A stretch of 64,000 nucleotides of DNA. It comes from Paenibacillus hamazuiensis (GTDB lineage: Bacteria; Bacillota; Bacilli; Paenibacillales; NBRC-103111). The stretch covers positions 3,968,001-4,032,000 of the forward strand of contig NZ_JALRMO010000001.1 of NCBI RefSeq assembly GCF_023276405.1, read 5' to 3'. A model generated the notes under the pieces. That model made no database searches and had not been told where the DNA came from. It saw only the letters and a program-made list of their open reading frames with translations. The translations under genes and the position numbers were made by a program. Positions 1 through 7,518 of this stretch are shown here, in pieces (the stretch's first letter is position 1; the number at the start of each line of letters is the position of its first letter).

Positions 1-122
1 AAACCGTCAACCTATTTTTAGTAAACTATTCTAAATTTAATATGGTTATAAGCTAAATATATTCTTGAAATCGCTTAATATCCATAAAAATTAATTGTTG
101 CATTATAAATTAGCAGCATTTA

Positions 123-140
123 AACTAAACTTGTTTAGTT
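123..140. promoter_or_regulatory. perfect palindrome before lacI-type gene (candidate operator)
   Basis: The sequence AACTAAAC-TT-GTTTAGTT is an 8+8 bp perfect inverted repeat with a 2-bp spacer, ending 20 bases before the ribosome binding site of the LacI-family gene. LacI-family proteins bind short palindromes and often control their own gene, so autoregulation is the natural inference. The regulator's target genes are not visible in the window. Confidence 0.5.
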
Positions 141-170
141 GTTATTTTGTAGATGCTGCTAAAGGAGCGG

Positions 171-1235
171 ATGAACATCATGAAAATGGAGGATGTCGCC
201 CGATTGGCCGGGGTGTCCAAATCGTCCGTTTCTCTCGCGATCAGCGGGAAACCCGGGATCAGCCAGGAAACGCGGCTTAAAATATTGGAGATTGTGAAGG
301 AAAGCGGCTACTTGCCGAGAGGATCGGTCAAACCGGAAAAAACGTATGGCATTTCACATACGCTGCGTTTTGTCGCCTGCGTCAATTCCGGCATTGTTTT
401 GGAGCAATATTCGTCCCAGCCTTTTTTCATGGAGCTAATCCATGATATCGAGGAGCAGTGCCGGGTTCGGGGGTACTCCCTGTTTTTCTCTTCGGTGCCG
501 ATGGACCGTTTCGAACATGCCATATCCGCGCTGGAGGCGGAGCATGAATCGAACGGCATGATTTTGCTCGGCACGAATTTGACCCGCGAGCAAATCAGCC
601 ATGTCGCGCAAAAACAGCCGAATCTCGTCGTGCTCGATACATGCTTTGAAACGCTCAATGTAAACTTCATCGTCATGAACAACGTCATGGGCGCTTATCA
701 AGCCGGACGCCACCTGCTGGACGGCGGTCATCGAAGAATCGGCTACGTGCAGTCGCATTCGCGCATGTACAACTTCGACTGCCGCAAAAAAGGCTTTATG
801 CAGGCGCTCGCCGAGGACGGCCTGTCGGTCGGTGACAGGCATATTTTTTCCGTCTCCCCCGTCACCATTGCTTCCCAGGAGGAGTTCAAACGCAGCATAG
901 CCGGGCTCACAGGCCCTCTGCCGACGGCACTGTTCTGCGAGTGCGACTACATCGCCATCAGCGTCATCAAATCGCTCGCCGAGCTTGGCATCCGCGTGCC
1001 GGAGGACATCTCCGTCATCGGCTTCGACAATATCCAGGAATCGATGATCGTCACGCCCGAACTGACAACCGTTCACGTGGAAAAAGCAAAAATCGCCGAG
1101 CTTGCCGTCTCCAACCTGCTCGCCATGATCGAAAACCGCGGTACGGTCAGGACGAAATCGTTCATCGATACGCAGCTCGTCGTGCGAAATTCGAGCCGTG
1201 GGATCGAGGGCGCTCTATTACCGCAGCAGCAATAA
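171..1235 (+). CDS. LacI family transcriptional regulator
   Basis: A LacI/GalR-type repressor of about 354 residues. The N-terminus has the classic helix-turn-helix and hinge (MEDVARLAGVSKSSVSLAISG), followed by a periplasmic-binding-protein-like effector domain with typical blocks such as GGHRRIGYVQ, ALFCECDYIA and the C-terminal VPEDISVIGFDN. An open frame begins at 153, but AAAGGAG at 161-167 supports ATG 171; ATG 180 is the other option. A perfect palindrome lies just upstream. Such proteins sense a sugar or sugar phosphate in the cytoplasm. The ligand cannot be told from sequence, and no sugar operon follows directly downstream on the same strand. Confidence 0.93.
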   Translation: MNIMKMEDVARLAGVSKSSVSLAISGKPGISQETRLKILEIVKESGYLPRGSVKPEKTYGISHTLRFVACVNSGIVLEQYSSQPFFMELIHDIEEQCRVRGYSLFFSSVPMDRFEHAISALEAEHESNGMILLGTNLTREQISHVAQKQPNLVVLDTCFETLNVNFIVMNNVMGAYQAGRHLLDGGHRRIGYVQSHSRMYNFDCRKKGFMQALAEDGLSVGDRHIFSVSPVTIASQEEFKRSIAGLTGPLPTALFCECDYIAISVIKSLAELGIRVPEDISVIGFDNIQESMIVTPELTTVHVEKAKIAELAVSNLLAMIENRGTVRTKSFIDTQLVVRNSSRGIEGALLPQQQ

Positions 1236-1244
1236 TAAGCACAT

Positions 1245-1495
1245 TTGAAAAACAGAGGAACTGAGGTGCGCTAATCGGTGGAAATGAGCATACCCGAAAA
1301 AATAGAGGAACTCAGATGCGCTAAAACGGCGAAAAATGGCATGAGGAGGAGAAAAACATGCAAATAACGCATCTGAGTTCCTTTATTCTTGGCAAATCAC
1401 CGGAAATGAGCATTTTAGCGCACTGTAGTTCCTTTATGAACCTGATGAGCGAGAGAACGTGGGTTGAGCATACCCGGGGTCCTTTACGAACCCGG
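1245..1495. repeat. cluster of about 25-45 bp repeats in direct and inverted copies
   Basis: Two direct copies of a unit built on AGAGGAACT-GAGGTGCGCTAA lie at about 1245-1290 and 1295-1339. Two inverted copies (TTAGCGCACTGTAGTTCCTTT and a sister) lie at about 1366-1395 and 1412-1440. A partial fifth copy, sharing TGAGCATACCCG and CCTTTACGAACC, ends near 1495. Opposed copies can pair into long hairpins. The cluster sits between the 3' ends of the LacI gene and the convergent phosphotransferase gene, so it could also act in termination. No coding potential is seen. Confidence 0.6.
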
Positions 1496-1515
1496 TTGTA
1501 GGCCGAAGCAACCTG

Positions 1516-2319
1516 CTAAGCCAGCGCTTGCAGCAAAAGGGTGCGGTGCCGCAGTATCCAAGCTGCTGCCCGCGCTCTCCAGGCCAGCCCCCAGAGCGGG
1601 CCGCGGCTTTCCGGAGTGGCCCGCAGCTCTACCGCCTCTTCCGCCGTCTCGCGGACGACGACTTCGAGAATAAGCTCGTACAACTTGCGCCGCTGCAGGG
1701 AACTCGCTCCGTACGCGTCCGCAAGCAGGCGAACCTGCCGGGCTCTTACGTCCGGGGAGGGCAGACCGACCATCTCCGCGACATCGTCGTCATGAAGCTG
1801 GGGAAAAAGCCAGCATACTCTCGCAAGCTCCGCCAGCGGATCGACCGGACCGGCATATTCCCAATCGATCAGCGCAAACGGCATCCCTTTTTGCGTCACC
1901 ATATTCCATGGCGCCACATCGCCGTGGCTGAACACCCGCTTGGAATCCCCCGGCTCCCGCAAAAACCACGGCTTCCACACCGCATCCGCCGCAGGTGCGA
2001 ACGAAGCGGATGCATCATGGAGCCGGCGCAGCATCTTGCCGACCTCCACGATCCCTTCGTCGCTCCAAGGACCGGGATGTACGAACTCCCCTTCCATATA
2101 ACTCACCGTTTCGCGGCCTTCGTTATCCAGACCCGAGCCGATGACGGCCGGCACGAATTCGATTCCCGCTTTCCGCAAATGCCGCAATAACGAATGTACA
2201 TGGGGAGTCCACGGTCCCGACGGCCGGAGCACGACGCCGTCCTTTCGTATCACCGACTTCCCGGAGGAAAGCACGATGGCATCGTTCCTGCCTGAATGCT
2301 CATGATCTTGATCCGCCAT
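1516..2319 (-). CDS. aminoglycoside phosphotransferase (APH) family protein
   Basis: A 267-residue phosphotransferase/kinase-fold protein. The Brenner motif HGDVAPWN is at residues 132-139 and the metal-binding IDWEYA at 151-156, the pair that defines the APH/choline-kinase fold. It would transfer phosphate from ATP to a small-molecule hydroxyl; antibiotic resistance is possible but the substrate is unknown. ATG 2319 is preferred because GAAAGGGG lies 8 bases upstream; the open frame extends 19 codons further without a ribosome site. Upstream lie a 24-codon leader ORF and a hairpin that abuts the ribosome site, an arrangement reminiscent of attenuation. Confidence 0.85.
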   Translation of the reverse strand: MADQDHEHSGRNDAIVLSSGKSVIRKDGVVLRPSGPWTPHVHSLLRHLRKAGIEFVPAVIGSGLDNEGRETVSYMEGEFVHPGPWSDEGIVEVGKMLRRLHDASASFAPAADAVWKPWFLREPGDSKRVFSHGDVAPWNMVTQKGMPFALIDWEYAGPVDPLAELARVCWLFPQLHDDDVAEMVGLPSPDVRARQVRLLADAYGASSLQRRKLYELILEVVVRETAEEAVELRATPESRGPLWGLAWRARAAAWILRHRTLLLQALA

Positions 2320-2340
2320 ATTGATACCCCTTTCCAATAG

Positions 2341-2362
2341 CTCGCGCTTCTTCCGGCGCGAG
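2341..2362 (-). promoter_or_regulatory. hairpin next to the APH ribosome binding site
   Basis: CTCGCGC and GCGCGAG form a 7-bp GC-rich stem with an 8-base loop, extendable by two more pairs. It lies a few bases upstream of the GAAAGGGG ribosome site of the APH-family gene and downstream of the leader ORF. No T-run follows, so it is not an ordinary terminator. It could modulate ribosome access. Confidence 0.4.
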
Positions 2363-2412
2363 TTATCGCATTGCACGACGGTGGACAGACCCGTCGAGAG
2401 GGAAGCTGCAGT

Positions 2413-2487
2413 TTACCGGGCCGTCGATGCACCTTCCCCCGCCTTGGATTTTGCCCGAATCGTTTGAACATGGCTTTCCATAAGCAT
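2413..2487 (-). CDS. short leader ORF upstream of APH-family gene (24 aa)
   Basis: The ORF encodes 24 residues (MLMESHVQTIRAKSKAGEGA then STAR) and stops with TAA. It has a strong AGGGAGGCG ribosome site directly before ATG 2487. It is followed by about 90 bases holding a GC-rich hairpin and then the APH-family gene. Its length, good ribosome site and position resemble the leader peptides of translationally attenuated resistance genes. No similarity to a known peptide is recognised, and it may be a chance ORF. Confidence 0.4.
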   Translation of the reverse strand: MLMESHVQTIRAKSKAGEGASTAR

Positions 2488-2570
2488 CGCCTCCCTTTAT
2501 ATGCTACTGCCAGCATATCATCGTTCGCCGCTTATCGTCGGGGAAAAATTAACTCTCAACCGTTCTTAAC

Positions 2571-3761
2571 CTACATTCCCGGTTTCCAGGTTACAGGGTA
2601 ATTTTTGACGCCGAATACAAACGAGCTCGGTATCGGAACGAGCGGTTGGCCGGGTACGAGCGCTATCTCTTTATAACGCTCAAGCAGCATCCGCAGGGCG
2701 ATTTTGCCTTCCAGCCGCGCGAGCGGCGCACCGAGGCAAAAATGAATGCCGAAGCCGAATGACATATGGGGGTTCGGCTTGCGGCGCATGTCGAAGCGTC
2801 CCGGCTCCGTAAACTTCGCTTCGTCGCGGTTGGCCGCCCCGACCCAGGAAATGACCTGCTCGCCCTCTCTGACCGTATGCGCACCGATTTCGACATCCCG
2901 GGTGGCGACGCGGCCGATGGCCACAATCGGCGGATAATACCGCAGCGATTCCTCGATGAATCCCGGAATCAGCTCCGGGTCGCCGGAAAGCTCTTCCTGC
3001 AGGGCCGGCTGCTCCGTCAGGATGCGCACGGAGTTCGTGATCAGATTGGTCGTCGTTTCGTTTCCCGCGGCCAAAAGCAGGATGCAGAAGCTGATCACCT
3101 CGGTCTCCGTCAGCTTTTCTCCGTTAATTTCAGCCGCAATAAGCGCCGAAATCAAATCTTCCTGCGGGCGTTTGGAGCGGATTTCGAGTATTTTTTTGAA
3201 ATAGCCGAAAAGCTCCTGAACGGTTTGCATCCGCTTTTCCGAAATTTTCTGAAACGCTTCATCCGATAAATCCTCCGCCCCTTCGACCAGCACGTCCGAC
3301 CATCTCTTGAAAAACGCGCGGTCTTCCGCCGGAACGCCAAGAAGCTCCGCGATGACGATGACCGGCAGAGGCGTAGCAAACCCGCCGACGAGTTCGATTT
3401 CCCCGCCGGCTTGCTCCAGCAGCTCCTCCGCGATCGACCGGATGCGGGGCTCCAGCTCCTGAATCGCCCGCGGCGTAAACGCCTTGTTTACCAAATCACG
3501 CATCTGCGTATGCTTCGGCGGATCCATAAACAGCATATTTTGTCCGGCGTTCATGCCCCTGGCGGAGGAAAACGTTCCCGGATCTTTCAGTACCCGGTGC
3601 ACGTCTTCGTATGAAAAAATATCCCAGCACTCTCTCGAGGCATCGTAGCGAACCGGGGTTTCTTTTTGCAGCTTCGATAATATGTCAAAAGGGTACAGCC
3701 GTTTTTCCGCAGAATCGAGCTCGGTCATGCTCAGCATATTGGCATATTTGGTCGTCTTCAT
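2571..3761 (-). CDS. cytochrome P450
   Basis: A soluble bacterial P450 of 396 residues. It carries the I-helix oxygen-activation motif AGNETTTN, the K-helix ExxR (ESLRYYPP), and the haem-binding loop FGFGIHFCLG with ligand Cys342. Length and motifs match soluble class I enzymes such as the CYP107/CYP109 groups. It would hydroxylate a hydrophobic substrate using electrons from an unlinked ferredoxin or flavodoxin system, since no redox partner is adjacent. An AGGAGG site lies 13 bases before ATG 3761; an internal ATG at codon 9 is an alternative start. The substrate is unknown. Confidence 0.94.
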   Translation of the reverse strand: MKTTKYANMLSMTELDSAEKRLYPFDILSKLQKETPVRYDASRECWDIFSYEDVHRVLKDPGTFSSARGMNAGQNMLFMDPPKHTQMRDLVNKAFTPRAIQELEPRIRSIAEELLEQAGGEIELVGGFATPLPVIVIAELLGVPAEDRAFFKRWSDVLVEGAEDLSDEAFQKISEKRMQTVQELFGYFKKILEIRSKRPQEDLISALIAAEINGEKLTETEVISFCILLLAAGNETTTNLITNSVRILTEQPALQEELSGDPELIPGFIEESLRYYPPIVAIGRVATRDVEIGAHTVREGEQVISWVGAANRDEAKFTEPGRFDMRRKPNPHMSFGFGIHFCLGAPLARLEGKIALRMLLERYKEIALVPGQPLVPIPSSFVFGVKNYPVTWKPGM

Positions 3762-3835
3762 AAGTCGGATACTTCCTCCTTCCGGCGATTATGAGGTAAT
3801 TTTGACCGAATGGAGGAAAATTATTCTGCAGCACT

Positions 3836-4349
3836 TTATTTGATCCCGGATAACGGGATTTTACAAATGATAATCAAAGCAGCGACCTCAATCATAAAAA
3901 GGATGTAGGCCAGAAGCGGCTTCGAATAATGTATTCTTAATACCGAAAACATCCCTAAATTGACAAATAATGATTTCCAAATGTTCCAATTGTTATAATA
4001 ATGTATGTTGCCGCAGTAATATTCAATCAGCTCTACAAGCGTAAATACGGAAGCGCAAAAGGATATGTACAATATTCGATAGATAACCTTTTTGGCGTTA
4101 GGGTAAAACCTCATCAACAAAAAAACGGTGGGCGGGTAAACAACAACATTAAGATAAGTATCGTTGATTAAATGTCCGCCTAACTCCGAGCTCAAATCCC
4201 ATAAAGGAAAGTTATAAGTGATAAGGGTAACCAAATAATTTCCGGCAATCATGAATAACAGCGTTGCGTGCGTTTTTTTTCCATACGGACGCATCATTGA
4301 AATATAACGCCGCCAACCAAAATAAAAAGCTGAACACAACCCGCATCAT
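3836..4349 (-). pseudogene. CBO0543-like small membrane protein, frameshifted in an A8 run
   Basis: Two overlapping frames together give a hydrophobic protein of about 170 residues. ATG 4349, with GGGGGTGG about 8 bases upstream, starts MMRVVFSFLFWLAALYF and reaches an A8 run (plus strand T8, 4273-4280). The rest (THATLLFMIAGNYLVTL onward, several membrane segments) is in the next frame. Removing one A restores a single 171-codon frame. The layout WKK-xx-TLLFMIAGN resembles CBO0543-type membrane proteins of spore-formers, as remembered. The break may be a real mutation, slippage or a homopolymer sequencing error. Function unknown. Confidence 0.6.
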
Positions 4350-4427
4350 GAGGACCACCCCCTTTAACGTTTACAATTTTCCCCATGAACTAACATCTCC
4401 ATTCTTTATCTAAAAAAAAAAAGCGAT

Positions 4428-4475
4428 GAGGCGCAGCAGACACGTTCGCTACTATGCGAAGTGCCGCTGCGCCTC
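4428..4475 (-). terminator. terminator after ribokinase gene
   Basis: GAGGCGCAGC pairs perfectly with GCTGCGCCTC around an inner TTCGC/GCGAA stem. On the minus strand the hairpin is soon followed by a run of ten or more T residues. It starts just after the rbsK stop codon. Confidence 0.85.
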
Positions 4476-4487
4476 AAAAGGTATGTA

Positions 4488-5405
4488 CTATTGATTTTGC
4501 TGCAAAAACCGCTCGATCTCATCTGCGTCCGGTATCGATTCCTGCGCCCCTTTCCGCGTCACGGTCAGCGCAGCGGCGGCGGAGGCGAAGACAAGCGCGT
4601 CGCGAACCGCTTTCCCCGCCGCAAGCGATGCGGCAAAGGCGCCGATAAACGTATCGCCGGCCGCCGTCGTATCGACCGCCTGCACCCGGAACGCCGGCGT
4701 AAAGATGCGCTCTCCCTGTTTGTTCATATACAGCGAGCCTTCCGCTCCTAGCGTGATGATAACTTCACCGACTCCGGAAGCAATCAACTGCTCCGCGGCC
4801 CTCTCCGCCTCGTCCGGCCGCTCGGCGCGAAGGCCCGTCACCTGTTCGGCTTCCGATTGATTCAGCACCAGCGTGCCGATATACGGCAGCATATCCGCCG
4901 GGAGCGACATCGCCGGAGCCGGATTGAAAATGACGCGAACGCCCCGCTCTTTCGCTTTGTGCATCGCTTCGCGGTTCGTCTCCCACGGGATTTCGTTCTG
5001 CAGCAAAATCGCAAGCAATTCGGGCCGCTCCCAAACCGGCGCCAAATCTTCGGGCGTAAGCGCCCCGTTGGCTCCTTCCGCCAGTATAATGTTGTTTTCC
5101 CCGGACTCGTCCACAGTGATGAAGGCGAGCCCCGACGTGCCCTCCTTGCGCAGCACGAAGCCGGTATCGACTCCGCTCGCCCGCAGCGATGCGACCAGCT
5201 CCGAGGCGAACGCATCGCTCCCGACGGCGCCGGCCATCGCGACGCGCGCTCCCGAACGCGCCGCGGCCACAGCCTGGTTCGCTCCCTTGCCTCCCGGCAT
5301 GTACGCCGTCGAAAAGCTTTTAATCGTCTCCCCCGGAACGGGGTGCTTTTTCACGCGATTGATGACATCCATATTGATGCTGCCGATGATTACAATTTGC
5401 TTCAT
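4488..5405 (-). CDS. rbsK: ribokinase
   Basis: A PfkB-family sugar kinase of 305 residues that phosphorylates D-ribose to ribose-5-phosphate in the cytoplasm. The N-terminal signature (GSINMD, then GGKGANQA at residues 38-45) and the C-terminal catalytic DTTAAGDTFIGA block (base Asp251) are typical of ribokinases. The start is ATG 5405, preceded by GAGGCGGAAG; the open frame runs 21 codons further upstream without support. No ribose transporter or RbsR lies next to it, so it is a stand-alone copy. A strong terminator follows. A related furanose kinase role cannot be excluded. Confidence 0.9.
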   Translation of the reverse strand: MKQIVIIGSINMDVINRVKKHPVPGETIKSFSTAYMPGGKGANQAVAAARSGARVAMAGAVGSDAFASELVASLRASGVDTGFVLRKEGTSGLAFITVDESGENNIILAEGANGALTPEDLAPVWERPELLAILLQNEIPWETNREAMHKAKERGVRVIFNPAPAMSLPADMLPYIGTLVLNQSEAEQVTGLRAERPDEAERAAEQLIASGVGEVIITLGAEGSLYMNKQGERIFTPAFRVQAVDTTAAGDTFIGAFAASLAAGKAVRDALVFASAAAALTVTRKGAQESIPDADEIERFLQQNQ

Positions 5406-5503
5406 TACTTCCGCCTCGCTCTCATTGGGTGAAATCCGGTGCCGCATCCGACAGTTCCATTGTTCCACCCGCAGAAAGCTGTGTCAAGGATAGGCATCGT
5501 TTA

Positions 5504-5683
5504 CTAAAACTTCTCGGCCATCCAGGCCAGCTGTCCGGCCGGAGAGTCGGCAAGCGCATAGGACAAAGTCTGCGGACGGGTCGACTGCTGCCTGCTATAC
5601 CCGGCAGGCATAGCGCGGTAGCACGCCTCTTTCTCGACCCTGTCTTTGTCCTCCTCGGATAAAACGTTCAGATCGAAATCAAG
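5504..5683 (-). pseudogene. C-terminal remnant of an epoxide hydrolase-like alpha/beta hydrolase
   Basis: An open stretch of 59 codons ending in TAG reads LSEEDKDRVEKEACYRAMP, then STRPQTLSYALADSPAGQ and LAWMAEKF. This matches, as remembered, the C-terminal part of epoxide hydrolase N-terminal-domain (EHN) family proteins, where STRPQTL-Y-L-DSP-GQLAWI-EKF is highly conserved. An in-frame TGA at 5684-5686 bounds it upstream, no start is present, and the remaining 300-odd residues are missing. It is a decayed gene fragment upstream of rbsK. The rest of 5406-5896 shows no gene. Confidence 0.65.
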
Positions 5684-5896
5684 TCAACTAAAATAAAATC
5701 CGAACCATAATCGCTGAACAAATGCGGGAATAGAGTGAATCATACGGTATAGACTGCCAATTAGGTTTCCGAAACAGGCAATATAAAACGCATCTTTTTG
5801 CCACATGCCAAGGTAATTAATGCATACTATTTAAATATATTGTATACTAATAAAGTTGCTATTTTCACCCTGACCATTATTATGAAGAAAGGATCG

Positions 5897-6109
5897 ATGC
5901 ATAACATGCAAACTGCCTCCGCATTACCCGCCATGGAGAAAAATCAGCATGACCCGGCGGCTGACGATCAGGACTCGGACCCTAATAACCGGGCATGCCC
6001 GAGGTGCTGCGCCTTTACCGCGAATATGCTGAGCCGCGGCGAGGTTTGCCCGGCGTGCCTGGACGAGCTCGAATTCGGTTATCCTTCTTTCCCCGCGTAC
6101 GCGATGTAG
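5897..6109 (+). CDS. small CxxC zinc-ribbon-like protein (70 aa)
   Basis: A 70-residue hypothetical protein with an acidic N-terminal half (DPAADDQDSDPNN) and two CPxC knuckles (CPRC and CPAC) 17 residues apart, the spacing of a small zinc ribbon. ATG 5897 is preceded by GAAAGGATCG; the longer open frame from 5798 lacks a ribosome site. A hairpin terminator follows its stop at once. No specific family is recognised. A structural zinc site binding protein or nucleic acid is the plain inference. Confidence 0.6.
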   Translation: MHNMQTASALPAMEKNQHDPAADDQDSDPNNRACPRCCAFTANMLSRGEVCPACLDELEFGYPSFPAYAM

Positions 6110-6113
6110 TAAC

Positions 6114-6141
6114 AAAAAAAGCCGCGAAGCAGCGGCTTTTT
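6114..6141 (+). terminator. terminator after zinc-ribbon gene
   Basis: GCCGC-GAAGCA-GCGGC stem flanked by A7 and T5 runs, directly after the stop of the small CxxC gene. It is symmetric and may work in both directions. Confidence 0.8.
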
Positions 6142-6150
6142 CTTCATACA

Positions 6151-6178
6151 AAAAGGCGGCTCACGCGAGCCGCCTTTT
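6151..6178 (-). terminator. terminator after SR1P-like gene
   Basis: AAAAGGCGGCT and AGCCGCCTTTT form an 11-bp perfect stem with a CACGCG loop, 10 bases past the stop of the minus-strand SR1P-like gene. Confidence 0.8.
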
Positions 6179-6188
6179 GTACGTAATC

Positions 6189-6374
6189 CTAATGATTTTT
6201 ATGATTGCTCTCTTTGCAAGCGCCGTCCTTGCATTCGCCGTATATTTTCGTAACGCCGTTCGTCGGTATCGTGGTTAGAACTTGATTGCACCACTTGCAA
6301 ATGACAACGCCCAAATCGAGCTTTTGCACGTTTCCCGTCTCATTGCTTGCCGATAATTCGCCGGAAATGATCAT
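6189..6374 (-). CDS. SR1P-like (GapA-binding peptide family) small protein
   Basis: A 61-residue protein whose core DLGVVICKWCNQVLTTI, then VTKIYGEC, follows the SR1P pattern (GTIVC-xx-C ... KVTxLYGxC). In Bacillus subtilis, SR1P is the peptide encoded by the dual-function RNA SR1 and binds glyceraldehyde-3-phosphate dehydrogenase GapA. This copy is longer, with about 20 extra N-terminal residues. AAAGGAG lies 10 bases before ATG 6374 and a strong terminator follows, so it is monocistronic. The CxxC and the C-terminal C-x4-C could bind zinc. Family call from the motif pattern only. Confidence 0.7.
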   Translation of the reverse strand: MIISGELSASNETGNVQKLDLGVVICKWCNQVLTTIPTNGVTKIYGECKDGACKESNHKNH

Positions 6375-6594
6375 ACCGGATTCGCTCCTTTATAATATGG
6401 TATGTCATAAATATAAATTACCGACATTTAAAACGCAATATATAATTTTAAATTCCACATTTAATACACATCAAAACATAACGTCACTCATAGGCATTAT
6501 CGATAAACCGATAGCTTTTTCATCTTGGACCAAACGTTCCTCTTTTGATAATCTAAAAAAGATATCTGCGCTGATTGCGGAAAGGATTTTACCG

Positions 6595-7518
6595 ATGATC
6601 CAGACGGTCCTCGCCACTTTGTACCAGGTGTTCGTTCCCATTTCCATCCCGGTCATCGTTGGCATTTTGCTAAAGCGGTACCAAAAACTCGATACCAAAC
6701 CGCTGCTGACGTTGGCCTTGTATTTTTTAAGCCCTGCGCTCATTTTCGAAACGTTGACGAAAGCGGAAATCTCGCTTAACGACGTGTCGCAAACGCTGCT
6801 TTTTTGCATATTCAACTTTATCGTGCTTTGGGCCGCCGCCGTTGCGGTTTCCAAAATACTCGGGTTGTCCGCCCCGCAGCTTGCCGGCCTCACCCTCGTT
6901 TCGACGTTGACGAACAGCGTCAATTACGGACTCCCGCTCGTGCTGCTCGCTTTCGGCCAACTCGGCCTCGACAAAGCGTCGGTATACGTCATCATCCAAA
7001 TGATTCTTGTCAACACCGTGGGCATTTACTTGGCCGCCCGTTCGCAATTTGCAATGAAAGACGCCTTCAAATCCGTGTTCCGGCTTCCGTCCATTTATGC
7101 GGCGGCGGCGGCCGTGCTCGTACGCATGCTGGACTTTCCCATCCCGGCAACGGTGGACAAAGGGATCGCCATGGTTTCCGGCGCCTATTCGCCCATCGTT
7201 CTCTGCGTGCTGGGAGCGCAGATGATCAGTGTGCAGGGCGGCGAGCTGCTTCGCAATGTACAGAAGGCGTTTTGGGCGGGCATCGGCATCAGGCTGCTGC
7301 TGTCCCCGCTGCTTGCCGCCATCATTTTGCTCGCGCTGCGCATCCAGGGAACGCTGTTTGCGGTACTGCTTATTTTGGCATCCATGCCGGCAGCGGTAAA
7401 TGCCGTCATCCTGGCGGAAAAATTCGACGCGTCGCCGAACTTCGTGTCCAAATGCATCCTGTGGACGACATTGGCCTCGTTTCTCCTGCTGCCCGTACTT
7501 ATCGTGCTCGTGAAATGA
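6595..7518 (+). CDS. AEC family transporter (auxin efflux carrier-like)
   Basis: A 307-residue integral membrane protein with about ten hydrophobic segments in two halves, a layout typical of AEC carriers. The N-terminal block VPISIPVIVGILLKRY, the central NSVNYGLPLVLLAFG and the late MPAAVNAVILAEKF match conserved family positions. Bacterial members export or exchange small organic acids such as malate. GAAAGGATTTTACCG precedes ATG 6595; the open frame goes 100 codons further upstream but is not membrane-like. Its last 20 bases overlap the convergent cyclase gene. The substrate is unknown. Confidence 0.85.
   Translation: MIQTVLATLYQVFVPISIPVIVGILLKRYQKLDTKPLLTLALYFLSPALIFETLTKAEISLNDVSQTLLFCIFNFIVLWAAAVAVSKILGLSAPQLAGLTLVSTLTNSVNYGLPLVLLAFGQLGLDKASVYVIIQMILVNTVGIYLAARSQFAMKDAFKSVFRLPSIYAAAAAVLVRMLDFPIPATVDKGIAMVSGAYSPIVLCVLGAQMISVQGGELLRNVQKAFWAGIGIRLLLSPLLAAIILLALRIQGTLFAVLLILASMPAAVNAVILAEKFDASPNFVSKCILWTTLASFLLLPVLIVLVK

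Noticed and set aside
1245-1495. Possible CRISPR array
   Set aside because: Units are in both orientations with irregular spacing and no uniform spacers; no cas genes in the window.
1516-2319. Firm call as an aminoglycoside resistance gene
   Set aside because: Fold motifs are clear, but the APH superfamily includes many kinases of sugars, choline and homoserine; the substrate cannot be read from sequence.
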